Assembly (NCBI GenBank): GCA_025435555.1
Contig: JAIWWG010000009.1
Location: 496,001 to 560,000, forward strand
Length of the DNA stretch: 64,000 nucleotides
Reading direction: 5' to 3'
Origin: Chytriomyces cf. hyalinus JEL632
Lineage: Eukaryota > Chytridiomycota > Chytridiomycetes > Chytridiales > Chytriomycetaceae
A model generated the notes under the pieces. The model had not been told where the DNA came from, did not search any database, and saw only the letters and a list, made by a program, of their open reading frames with translations. Positions 37,974-48,189 of this stretch are shown here, one piece after another (the first letter of the stretch is position 1; every line of letters starts with the position of its first letter). Both the position numbers and the translations under genes were made by a program.

Positions 37974-40569
37974 TCAACGCCAGCGAATGGACGCACTCTT
38001 GGCCATGAGACTGCGCACTTTAGCCAGAGATGCATTCGGATCTACCCGCCGTTCTCGCAGCAGGGAATCCATTTCCCTCCGTCGATGCAGCAACCACCTC
38101 TTGCGCTCCACCTTCACATGATGCCAGTCCAAAAGCTGCTCATTCGGCGCAAAAGTCCACGGCGAGTGCTTGAGCAAATTCCTGCACGTCATCCGAGCAT
38201 CGAATATGGAAACGCGCACCAGCTCGACCACTTCCTTCAACGAAGTTGGATTCCTGACACTTTTCCCGCTCAAGAATCGCTTGATTTGATCCTGGTCCCA
38301 GTGCGTCAAATCTCCAGCAACCATTGTACACTGCATTGGCGCTTTTTCGAATTCGCTCAGAATGGCTTCCTCGCCAAAATACTGCCCCCGTTTTAAAATG
38401 CCAACAACAATTGGGATATGGGCACCTTTGCTGGTGACCGCGTGTTTGATTGCTGACACCACGCCCTTTTTCACAAAGTACACGTATCGATCGGGTTTCC
38501 CAGCTTCGTAAATGACTTTGGATTCCAGTATGATTTTGCAGTTGGCGTTGTAGGAAAGATTGCACAGCGCTGCGTGGTTCCAGGTCACGAATATGGGAAG
38601 CAGTTTGAAGAAAACGAGTGTTTCTTTTGACTCTGCGTCTTGCGCGGCTTGGATAATCTTCATATAGTCGCTCTTGGTATCACCATCGAAAAATGAAGTC
38701 AGATTTGGCCTATCTTCCGCGCTCAGCAATGTTACGCACCTTTTCGATTTTGAACAATTCCGTCGGTGCTGCTGTAATAATCGTTGCCGTGCGAGGCTGA
38801 TCCGTCATGAGCGCAATCTGCCCAAACCCTTCTCCTCCACCAACATGGCGAACCAAAACGCTGTCCGCAAGGTTTCCCGTCTTTGAAATTGAAACAGAAA
38901 CAAGACCAGCGATAATCACGAACCAAATCGTTCCTGGATCTCCTTGCTTAAACACCAAACTATCCTTGTCCAGCCTGCTGTACGTGATGAATTTGCAAAG
39001 CTGTCTTAACCGGTTGTCTCCCAGTTTTTCGAATGCGGCGACTTGTCGCGCCACTGAAAAGATGGCTTCAATCTCTCCTTTGGATCGCTCAAAACTCATT
39101 TTCCGGACCGCGTTCATGAAAAATTCGGTTCGATCTGCGTCTGCTTCCTTCTTGAAAATATGTTTTGGTTTTTGCCGATCGACTGAATCGGTGGAGCTTG
39201 CGGCGATTTTGATGGACGCGTTGCGCTCCCGTTTAAGGCCAGTGACTTCTCGATGTGCGACAATGAAGTCGTTCATTGAAAATACTGGCATGGCGTTTTG
39301 AGAAGGGAGAGGAGGCATTGTGAACATTCGGTACTGCTCTGCATGCTCGGAATCGAGGTCTGCGGATGCTTGCTTACTAAAAAAGCGACGTACTATCGCT
39401 GTTTGAGATGCTGTCATGGGCCGCGGTACTGATGAAGCCGTGTGTGGTCTGATTCTTGTGTTCTCAGAAGTCTCTGTCTTGAGTGTCGTGTCAGGAACGG
39501 CTGCACCCGCAGTTCTTGGTCTGGCAGGTACAGCATTGGCAACATCCCTGTCAGTCGCGGTGCTAGAAATTCTGGGTTTTGTTTTTGCGAGGGAAGCTAC
39601 TGTCTGACCGCCTCCGACAGGTCGATTCTCATTGGATCCTCGGCTCGAAACACCCGACCTTTGTGAGGAAGCTGAAATACAAGAACGGGCTTTCCGCATG
39701 AATGAACCGTGCATATTCTGTTTTTCTTCTTGAATGCGGACGGCCTTCACGACTGCTGGAGTTTTGTCTGGTGGGACACAGCCTAGCATGAGTGTCAAAA
39801 AGTCCTCGTCGATATCATCATTGCAAATGTCCAGCTCCTCGAATGTGTCGCGCCAAGCAACGCTTCTGAACCAAGCGGCGCTTTTTGCGACTCGCGCCTT
39901 GTCCTTGTTTTCAGCCAGGAGCAGTTTTTCGCGTACTTTCAAGTCTTGAAGGGGTTTGATCAAATCCTGAAAATATAGCGCGCAGGGTTATTCATTTTTC
40001 GTCCCTGTTCTTTTTCAGTGTCTCACTTTTGGGAGCATGTTGTGATTTTCAAGGTATTCTTCTGTAAGTACATAGAGCGACTTTGCGTCAACGTCAACGG
40101 CGCTTTTGTGTTGGCTTCCGTTGGAAACGTGACTACTGTACAATGCCGGTGAAGTAGTTTGCAAGTTCAGAGAGGCAGCTGTGCTTCTTGTTGTTCGTGC
40201 TGTGGAAGCGCGTAAATGGGATTTGCAGTGCGACTTGATGTTGCTGCATCCTTGCCATTCCAGTTCTTCCGCTTTAACTAATGGGAATTGAATAGGCGGA
40301 TCGGTGCAGGTGGGAATAAGCTCCTTTTCAGCATTGTCGCTCCCTTTGAAAAGTGCCTCGGACAGCGTTTTGTAACTGTGACAGTGAGGACAAGGGGAGT
40401 TAAAAAAGATTGACTACATAGAGCAACCGGATGTCCTTTCTCACCTTGAATCGGCGGGTGGTCTACTAAATCCAGCTGGTGCGTAATTCTCGGCTGATGC
40501 GAATCGGAAAGCCAGTTTTGACGAGGCAGACTGGCATCGGCGTTTGACCAAGTTGATGGAGCTTATCAT
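37974..40569 (-). CDS. Protein with two cyclic-nucleotide-binding domains (CNBD2-like)
   Basis: The ATG at 40569 gives MISSINLVKRRCQSASSKLA. After introns near 40380-40445 and 39965-40030, a large exon (38710-39963) starts LIKPLQDLKVREKLL and has a Ser/Thr/Pro-rich linker. The first CNB domain contains LVFKQGDPGTIWFVIIAG and the phosphate-binding cassette GFGQIALMTDQPRTAT, where the usual Glu is Gln but the Arg is kept. I place a 67-base intron at 38670-38740, joining FKIEK to SDYMKIIQAAQ. The second CNB domain has VIYEAGKPDRYVYFVKKG and GQYFGEEAILSEF, with Glu kept but no matching Arg. The protein ends IRWR at 37974. The order resembles CNBD2 (sperm flagellum) and related flagellate proteins. 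There is no kinase or channel domain. It converges on SEC1 with a 126-base gap. Confidence 0.85.
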
Positions 40570-40956
40570 TTCATTTCCAGAGTACAGAATAGTGTCGTCC
40601 ATTTCGGCTGGTGCGGGATGGGATCAAGGTACCTGTAGTTTCTTTTGACTTGGATGAAGGATTTACGCGAAGATTTTCAAAGTATGCGGTGGGGTTCAAT
40701 AAAACTGTGTTACTCATTGGATTTCTCACCCTCGAACATGTATTTTCAAACGCGAATACAGACAAGAAATGCAAGAATGCAGATGCAGAACGCATGCAAT
40801 AAAAAATGAATGTTCCCCTTCAAAACCAAAAAGGGGGGTTTTCATCGTAGCACGGTCTCAACACTTGTGGCACCATCTTCAGCCTCAGCCTGGTCTTGTA
40901 GTGCGCATTTCACGTTTGCCCAGCGAAGCGTTTTCGTGCCTGTCCCAAAGTGTTTT
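40570..40956. other. Promoter region of the CNBD gene / 3' flank of FAM72
   Basis: About 390 bases. Open frames here have no family motif. No repeat seen. Confidence 0.35.
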
Positions 40957-43900
40957 TTATGTCCACGTCAGTTTTCGAAGTTTGTTTTGCTTCCCAACCA
41001 AAAAACTCTTTTCACCATCCCGCTCAAACCGATCGATAGGGTCCACTTCCTCAGACTGAAACATCCAAAAGTGTCCTGCAAAATGGGATGTAAAGTGGGC
41101 CCCAGTTGATGGAAAACTGTTACGCGTTTTGTTTTTCGTACCGTTGTTGCACGATTCTAGACATTGCCCGCACGGCATAGTGACATGATATCCCACAACA
41201 TTTCCGCATCCGAGACAGGCTACGTCGCGGATTCGGCATCTGGGCAAAAAAAAAGTGTGCCGTGTTAAGATTTTCGTTTCAGTTTTTTGAAGGAAGCTGG
41301 CATCATCTTACTGGCAGTTTGGGGTCGTGTAGTCGTCAAAAACGAGCTGGACTCCTGTTGGTGGAGAGTCTGTCGAATATAGCTCGACTTTGGTGTTTCC
41401 TAGAAGGATTGCCTGGCAACAATGATACAAAGTAATTACAGCTGATTTCACAATAAATGCCCCTCGATTTTTTTTTTCTTTATTTTCTGTCGCGTTTCTG
41501 TCGTGTTTCTGTCGCGTTCCTGTCGTGTTCCTGTCGCGTTTATGTCGCGCTGTTGTCGTGCTTTTGTCGCGTTTTATAGTGAATTTGTGCGACCAGAGTT
41601 CAACAGAGCGAGGGTTGAGCGGCGCTGCTCGCGGAAACCCCAGACTGCTGACCCTATCAGTCAGAGCGTGCCTGCTGCTCTTATCATTCTTGGTGCATGC
41701 AAGTGATTACATGTTCCCAATTTGTGCCCAATTTGCGACAACGCTTCATCAGTGATTCTTTCGATACTATCTTCACAGTATGACTTACAGTCAAGAGATC
41801 CGAGCTCTTGTAAGACTGCATGCGTGTGAGGGCAAGAGCGTGGAGTTCAGCAGCAAGACTCTTAAGATCCACAAACGAACTGTCATGCGAATGCGCAAGT
41901 GCTGGGAGGACTACGGGACTCTTTTCAATCCGTTAGCATGTCACAATGGAGCTCCACGCTCCATAGACATTGCGCATCGAAGTGTCAGTGCATCGTAATG
42001 CATCAATCAAGACGGATTTTAACAGGTTCAATCTCAGGTTTTGCAAGCGCTTGTGCGCTCACGCGCAGACTGGTATTTGCAAGAGCTACAAGAAGAGATG
42101 TCATTTGCGCTTGGCAGATCAATCTCACTTTCGACTGTCTGGAGGGCATTAGATCGTGAAGGAATCACACATATGCAGGTTAGTTCTTAACTATGAACTC
42201 TGAAGTCGATCTCACAATGCTCATCCCTCACAGCTTTCTGTAAGAGCTCAAGAGAGGAATGAGCAGGATCGAGCTGCCTTCCTCATCAGGATGGCCCAAT
42301 TTCCTCGCGAGTACTTTGTCTTCACTGACGAAGCAGCAAATGATGACAAAACTCTGGAAAGACGTTACGGCTGGGCACCACGTGGCTGCCGCGCGAGACA
42401 TATTGCACCATTTATTCGAGGAACACGATACACAATTGAAGGATCCATTTCACTGTCACACGGACTTTTGGCATTTCAAATCTCTGAAGGACCAATGAAC
42501 GGCGATGATTTCTGTGATTATGTGGAGAATGTTTTGGTAAGCACCTTTCTGTTGGGTTTTACAGTGTTAATCGTATGTGCGAAACAATCCATAAGATCCC
42601 AAGAATGGGGCGGTATCCAGGCCCAAATTCTATTCTTGTCCTTGACAACGCAGCCATTCATAAGCAACCAAAATTGCGACTTATTTGCAGTAACGCAGGC
42701 ATTTTACTTATTTTCTTGCCTCCCTACTCTCCCGATCTGACACCAGTAAGTACTGCTGCCTTCCTTGTACTTTGAATGTAATCCTTCAAAAAAGATAGAG
42801 TCGGCATTTTTCCACATAAAGCAATGGCTGCGTCGAAATAAGGCCCATGTTCGCCGTCTACCTAATCGTGTCATGGGCTTGGTTGAGGCTTGTTCAAGCT
42901 TCACTCCCGAGCTTGCTGATTCATGTTTCAGATATGCTGGGTGGAGGTGAATAAATTGTGGGTTGACTGGGCACAAAGCGAAAAATTTGAGTAAAAATTG
43001 ACGTCAAAAAAATCGAGATCTGATACTTGCATTACTTCACGTGTATCTTCAACTGAAGAACGGTCTTGGCGTCGTATGATGGCATGCATGAATGAAAGAT
43101 CACTGGAGTGGCAATGTGTGAAGAGAACTATTGTGCTATGCTGTTGATACTTGAAAATTTTCTTGAAAATTTTGTTGTTGCACCGCAAAATTTTATGTTA
43201 AAAATGAGTTCTATTCAAGAGCTTGAACGGCAAACTGATCATCTGCCAAAAGTTTCTCCCAGTCAATAACCGCGCCAGCCTCTCTGCACAAAATCTGAAG
43301 ATGCGGTAAAGAAGGAAAGCATTCAGACAATTTGTCATCCTGGTGAACTTCAGCACCATCAACTGAAGCCTGAAAGACTCTGTCGCCTGGAAAGTTGACT
43401 GATTTCAGAAGGATAGCAACTGTTGAGATCGGACGAACTACGCGGTTTTGGAACACTTCCACAACTTTATCTGACCGCGTTATGAAGGTGCAAGATGCAG
43501 TTTGAATGTGCAACGCTTGTGTAACAGGGGTAAATTTAGACGCCAAAGGCGAAGGGCCAGATGCAGCAGACAGAGCAGGCTGCAAGGAAGCGGAGATTTT
43601 TTTAGCGTTTTTCATGTCGAAGATATTAGCTACAGGCGGCTTGGATGGTGTGCAACCTGTGTCGTTGGCATGGTCCTGTAACGCAATCAAATTGTAAAAC
43701 TTTTTTGATTGCAAATCAACCAAGACAGCTCACCATTATGGTCACCCATTGGCGAATGTGCTGTGCGGTTAATAAAAGGTGGAGATCTCCTTCGCGGTAG
43801 CATCCCTTTAAGTGCTCTTCATTCACATTGCAGGTTCCACAGTATAAGTCACGCAGCCGCTGCTCGGAATCCGTCGAAACTTCACTTGATGGTCGTGATA

Positions 43901-45937
43901 GCACTTTAGACAACGTTCTCAAGGGTTTATCGGATCCCGTTGGCATCGCCAAATCTATTCACAGCGGTGAGCAAATGAAAAAATTTCAAGTCACATGTTT
44001 GCAATCACCGATTTGATTTGTGTAACAAAAAAAGCAGAATGTCTTGACATGCTTGTGGAGTAACTGCAGCACCACGTCTAAGTTTTCATCAGAGACAATG
44101 TCGTGCACTGGTTTTGTCTTGCTGGTCTTGTATCCCAGCTTGCCAGTTAGCGGTGCCCATTTTGCAGGTGCCTGTTTGTTGATGGCCCCAAGTATATCAT
44201 AAATTGAGATTCCTGGCTTGCGGAAATCAAATGACATGGAAGCGGCTCCAATTTGGGGTTTCTTCTCAAATTCGTTTATACAGATCACCGACACTGAAGA
44301 TACTGTGAGTCGACTGACAGCAATTTTGCTCATAATTTTTCCTTACAAACTGTAATCGGTTCCATCTTCATTTTGTTGGGTGCAGGTGTTGATACAGGCG
44401 TCACAAGCTCAGGGTCCGAATTCTCATCTGCCCCACCTTCGTCGTCAGAATCATCATCATCCAATGAATCTTCCATCTCCACTGCACATAAAAAAATTTC
44501 AGCACCTTCACTTTGCACCAACAAATGGCAGACCTGTTTCAGAGAAGTCATCGTGATTTCCTTCTGTTATCTTTTTCAGTTTTGGCACGTTTTGCCCTGT
44601 TTCGAAACTCTCAGTGAAATGGTACATACTGAGATAAACTGACACTCACTGGTTGCTGATCTCATGGGTGTGATACCATTCAATTTAGCCACTGCCAGCC
44701 TTGCTCGATCGACCTTTCTCCTCTCCGCATTGGATAGAGAGATACTGTCTCCCACCTTCAGTGGCAACGGACCAAACCCACTCCACATGTTATCCTTCGC
44801 GTAATCCACAAGCCACTCATTGGTCAGCTTAAGTGGCAAAGCGATGGCTTTGTTTTTGGTGCGTGGTGAGTCGGCTGGACACTGGCAACCACGATTGACT
44901 TTCTAAACACAACCAACTATGTGAGAACACTGTAGATTTATAAATAAAGAGCATGCGTTACCTTCTTGCAGTTGAAGCATATGCCTGTGACCAGGCATGC
45001 ATGCAAAGGAGCTGGCTTCCCCATCGTCTCACTGTTTGAAAGAATCACTGATGAAGCGTTGTCGCAAATTGGGCACAAATTGGGAACATGTAATCACTTG
45101 CATGCACCAAGAATGATAAGAGCAGCAGGCACGCTCTGACTGATAGGGTCAGCAGTCTGGGGTTTCCGCGAGCAGCGCCGCTCAACCCTCGCTCTGTTGA
45201 ACTCTGGTCGCACAAATTCACTATAAAACGCGACAAAAGCACGACAACAGCGCGACATAAACGCGACAGGAACACGACAGGAACGCGACAGAAACACGAC
45301 AGAAACGCGACAGAAAATAAAGAAAAAAAAAATCGAGGGGCATTTATTGTGAAATCAGCTGTAACATACATAAAAATAAACGCAGCCCATGATTGACTCG
45401 CATGAGATGCATGCTTAATTGGAATCCATGCTCCGATAATACCCATACCTTCATTCCGCGCCAACACAAGAGTTCTTTACAATGACTGCAAAATAACTTG
45501 CACACAGCTTTCGACCGAAACTGCGGGTGAACCGACGGACCTGGTTGAGGAAAGGTACTCTGCTGAAAGTTACTGTGAGTCATTGAGGCTGCGTCATCCA
45601 AGGTTTCTAATGCATCGCTGGCTGAGGTGAGTGCGGTGTCTGCTGTGGTTGGATGCAGCGATGAAGGGGCCGTGACAGACACCCGCGTCGAAATATTTGA
45701 CAATGAAACAGAACGAAACGTTGCTGCAGCTGTCGAGTTTGGTGTTGACGAGACGCGTCGAGGAGTGGAAGATGCTGGGACAGTTGCTGTTGAGTTTGAT
45801 CGCGCTGATGCGTGTGAGTTTGACATGGGTCCAGGTACGGGGAACATGCGCGAGCTGTTTGGTGGGCTGCGTTGGAGTGGAGAGGCGGTGATCGAGGAAA
45901 GCTCGCGTCGTGCGCTGCTGGACTGGTGGGCAACCAT
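40957..45937 (-). CDS. FAM72: FAM72 homologue, first intron carrying a 3.9-kb transposon
   Basis: FAM72 is a small Cys-rich protein known in vertebrates as an inhibitor of UNG2 uracil-DNA glycosylase and a cell-cycle gene. Exon 1 is 45449-45937: a Ser/Thr/Pro-rich leader of about 130 residues, absent from animal FAM72, then FRSKAVCKLFCSHCKELLC and RGMK. Exon 2 starts at 41412 with AILLGNTKVELYSTDSPPTG (human AVLLADTEIDLFSTDIPPT) and ends TTPNCQ. Exon 3 reads CRIRDVACLGCGNVVGYHV and MPCGQCLESCNNG. Exon 4 reads HFWMFQSEEVDPIDRF and ends at 40957. The zinc-binding Cys pairs are conserved. Intron 1 is 4,036 bases, of which 3,925 are the transposon plus its TA duplication, so the empty intron would be about 111 bases. 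All exons stay open. The human C-terminus is acidic; this one is basic and slightly shorter. Confidence 0.88.
41439..41762 (+). repeat. Left terminal inverted repeat (324 bp)
   Basis: Matches 45038-45361 in inverse orientation base for base as far as I can read. Divergence begins after GATTCTTTC at 41762. It contains the 11-bp subterminal array and then about 190 bases of unique sequence. The transposase ATG lies 18 bases inside its inner end, so the repeat must hold the transposase promoter. Confidence 0.95.
41488..41575 (+). repeat. Left 11-bp subterminal repeat array (8 units)
   Basis: Eight tandem units of the form TGTCGYGTTTC with exact 11-base spacing and small changes in the last four bases. 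Spacing near one helical turn would place all copies on one DNA face. A likely transposase or companion-protein binding array, by analogy with subterminal sites in other DNA transposons. Function is inference. Confidence 0.85.
41780..42950 (+). CDS. DD34E transposase (Tc1/mariner-IS630 superfamily)
   Basis: Five exons give about 327 residues. Exon 1 (from ATG 41780) has a helix-turn-helix reading SVEFSSKTLKIHKRTVMRM. Introns: after HRS at about 41988 (gtcagt..ctcag), after THMQ at about 42177, after ENVL at about 42536, and after PPYSPDLTP at about 42746. The catalytic triad is Asp in FVFTDEAA, Asp in LVLDNAAIH and Glu in PIESAFFHIKQW. There are 34 residues between the second Asp and the Glu, so DD34E. 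FLPPYSPDLTPIE is the classic Tc1/IS630 motif. The stop after RYAGWR is at 42948-42950. No frame break found once introns are removed. The four introns are unusual for Tc1-type transposases, which are commonly intronless. Confidence 0.9.
43211..45024 (-). CDS. Unknown companion gene of the transposon (about 450-500 aa)
   Basis: The ATG at 45024, 14 bases inside the right inverted repeat, starts MGKPAPLHACLVTGICFNCK. After a roughly 60-base intron the frame continues KVNRGCQCPADSPRTKNKA. The Cys pattern C-x6-C-x2-C, then C-x-C, suggests a zinc knuckle. Then come TNEWLVDYAKDNMWSGFGPL, an acidic stretch (EMEDSLDDDDSDDEGG), ISIYDILGAINKQAPAKWAP, and YCGTCNVNEEHLKGCY joined to LHLLLTAQHIRQWVTIM, DHANDTGCTPSKPP, and a last exon (43211-43680) ending AVQALE. 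At least five introns; some junctions are my estimate. No enzyme motif recognised. The part 'LHLLLTAQHIRQW..PSKPP' loosely recalls hypothetical proteins common in mushroom and chytrid genomes. It could bind element DNA or recruit host factors. Placement inside the repeats means it moves with the element. Confidence 0.7.
45038..45361 (-). repeat. Right terminal inverted repeat (324 bp)
   Basis: Inverse copy of 41439-41762. The identical open frames seen in both repeats (for instance 67 codons at 41503-41706 and 45094-45297) show sequence identity across at least 200 bases. They are not genes. Confidence 0.95.
45225..45312 (-). repeat. Right 11-bp subterminal repeat array (8 units)
   Basis: Mirror of the left array inside the right inverted repeat: eight CRCGACA-core units at 11-base spacing. 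Confidence 0.85.
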
Positions 45938-46424
45938 CTGGTTACTGCTGGGGAGGGTGGGTGGATGCGCGGATGCGTGGTAGCTGAGAATTAGAGAGCA
46001 ATGATCTAGAAATATGATGCTCCGCGTGCTCCAGCAAAGCGCAGATTCCTCCTTTCACAGCTTTGTTTTTTTTGTTTTGTGCGAGTCAAAGACAATTGAG
46101 ACCTTTTAACTTTATTTAAAACTGGGATCCAAGCCAGTGCATCTCCAGCGAACATTCCGTTCCTCTGTCCAGGCGGGCTGAACAGCATCCAGCATCCAAC
46201 AGTCTCGACATCCCTGATCCCATCTCGGTGGACCTCCATTTCTGCAACGAATCACATCGTCGAATACGCGTTATTTGCCCGCACCTTCCTTGCCCGTATT
46301 TCTGCCGCCATTCTCTCGCTTCCCGTTAACGTAAAACCCGCGTTTCAGACAGACCATTTTATTTGTAATCACGGTCGGCACATGCAGTAAAATCCTTAAA
46401 TAAAAAAGCATTTAAACTGAACTC
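45938..46424. other. Divergent promoter region FAM72 / PEX13
   Basis: About 490 bases without a recognised gene. A minus frame at 46006-46239 has no family motif. AT-rich near the PEX13 ATG. Confidence 0.35.
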
Positions 46425-48065
46425 ATGGTGTCCCCACCCAAACCTTGGGAATCAGGCGCCGGTGCTGCACCGCCCCTTCCACAGCAGGGACCCTCCTCCT
46501 CATCAGCAGCACCACCGCTTCCGTCCTCAAATCCAGCAGATGAATTTTCTGGTTTCAACTCGGACCTCGGCCCATCCATCCCGAACCGTCCAACCTCACT
46601 CGACGTGACAGGTTTTTCTTTGATCCTCCATTGCTTCTGGCAATATCATTGCATCTTCAATCGTGAAAAACTCATGTGTTGCGTTTGATACTTTCTTGGC
46701 CAGGTGTAAATCGCGGCTACGGTGGGTCAATGGGACTCGGCGGTATGGCGCAAGGATATGGAGGTATGGGAGGCTACGGAGGAGGCATGTACGGATCGTC
46801 CATGTATGATCAGGGTGGTTACGGTGGAGGTTCGTATTTTTTTTGGACGAAGTCTCCCTTTGTTCGCCCTTGCTTGCAACGAATTTCCTCACCCGCCCAA
46901 AATCATGCCCTCCCTTATTATCAGGATACGGTGCCGGCGGATATAATCGTTTCAACCGCTTTGGATCTGGAGGATATGGCATGGGTGGATCGTATGGCGG
47001 ATATGGCGGCGGCGTGGGTGGGTACGGTGGGTACGGCGGCGCGGGCGGTGGAATGTACGGACGACCTGCAGGCTTCAATCCAAACAATCCAAACGAAATC
47101 CCGCTGACGGCTCAAATTGAGCAATCGACGCAACACGCGTTTCAGTCGATTGATCAAATTGTTCAAGCTTTTACCGGATTCAGTCAAATGCTGGAGTCTA
47201 CTTTTTTTGCGACGGTGAGTTTGTTTTTGTGTGTTTGCTGTGTGGATGGATGGATGGAGCGTATGTGCAAAAGTGTTTTCGCTGAAATCCATTTTTTCCT
47301 TGTCAAATTCAGCATTCTTCGTTTATGGCAATGGTCGGCGTTGCAGAACAACTCGGATACCTTCGAAACTACCTCGGCGGAGTCGTGAGCGCCCTCACAT
47401 TCTCAGATTACATCAAAAAATGGATCTATTTCGCCATGGGAAAACCCATGCCCGTAGACCCGAAATCCATTACTGCCGAAGGCTTCGACAAATTCAACGG
47501 AACCGGTCCAAACGGCACCAAAAAACCGAGTCAGAAACCCGTGTGGCTGTTTTTACTGTTCATGTTTGGGTTCCCATGGTTAATGTCGAAACTGATTCAA
47601 CGGTTGCAAAAGAAGCAGTTGGAAGATGCCGCTGCAGCCGGAGGTGGTCAACAGCCACTGCTGATTGGACCAGATGGTACACCGCTGCAAGCGAGCCAGA
47701 TTAAGGAGTTGGAGTTTTGCAAAGCATTGTACGATTTCAATGCAAATTCACCAGCAGAGTTGAGTTTTAGAAAGGGGGATGTGATTGCAATCTTGTCCAA
47801 GGTGGATCCTGTGACGCGCGAGGCGAGTCAATGGTGGAGGGGTCGGCTGCGGACTGGACAGATGGGTCATTTTCCGAGCAATTATGTGGAGGCGATTGTG
47901 AAGCGGGATACGCCTGCTGTGAATGGAACAGCAGCAGCGCTAACAAATGGGGACGGAAAGGCAGGTACTTCTCCTGTTCCGTCCAACACTCAAAACGAAA
48001 ACGGGCAACAACCTGCGATTGCGCCTGGCTCATTTGCGGCAGATACCACTTTTACGAAAGGTTGA
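46425..48065 (+). CDS. PEX13: Peroxin 13 (PEX13), peroxisomal docking-complex SH3 protein
   Basis: Peroxisomal membrane protein of the import docking complex that binds PEX5 and PEX14. The ATG at 46425 opens MVSPPKPWESGAG, a PEX13-type start (PPKPWE). A Gly/Tyr-rich segment follows (MGGYGGGMYGSSMYDQGGYG, 46770-46820; SGGYGMGGSYGGYGG, 46960), the YG region now known to form the import gate. Then come AFQSIDQIVQAFTGFSQMLE, YLRNYLGGVVSALTF, a membrane segment VWLFLLFMFGFPWLMSKL, and an SH3 domain: FCKALYDFNANSPAELSFRK, GDVIAILSK, WWRGRL, GHFPSNYVEAI (47715-47900). A disordered tail ends at 48065. Introns near 46610-46705, 46830-46924 and 47214-47312. It converges on TRR1 with 124 bases between stops. 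Confidence 0.93.
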
Positions 48066-48189
48066 TACATGCGAAAAAAAAACAAAAAACAACACCAGTA
48101 AATTATGTCAAAAACGAAGGTCCGCAGATTTATTGATCCACCGGATAAAAAAAGAAACAGAAGAGCTTAACGCGAAAAAAAAAAGTTGC

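Larger units (their letters stand above)
41439..45361. mobile_element. Tc1/mariner-superfamily (DD34E) DNA transposon with two genes
   Basis: The element begins CAGCTGATTTCACAATAAAT at 41439 and ends with its exact inverse at 45361. It is flanked by TA on both sides (41437-41438 and 45362-45363), the target-site duplication of the superfamily. The terminal inverted repeats are 324 bases each and I see no difference between them. Inside are a five-exon DDE transposase (+) and an oppositely oriented multi-exon gene of unknown function (-), their 3' ends converging near 42950-43211. At 3,923 bases it is two to three times the usual 1.3-2.4 kb for Tc1/mariner. Both gene frames look open after splicing, and matching repeats suggest a recent insertion. 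It sits in FAM72 intron 1. Confidence 0.92.

Noticed and set aside
41503-41755. Open frames inside the inverted repeats, repeated identically at 45045-45467
   Set aside because: They follow the 11-bp repeat array and exist in both repeats in mirror form. The one at 45045-45467 also runs into the FAM72 intron. They are by-products of repeat sequence.
41439-45361. Long matching terminal repeats could have been an LTR element
   Set aside because: The repeats are inverted, not direct; the duplication is TA and the enzyme is a DD34E DNA transposase, with no reverse transcriptase or capsid-like frame.
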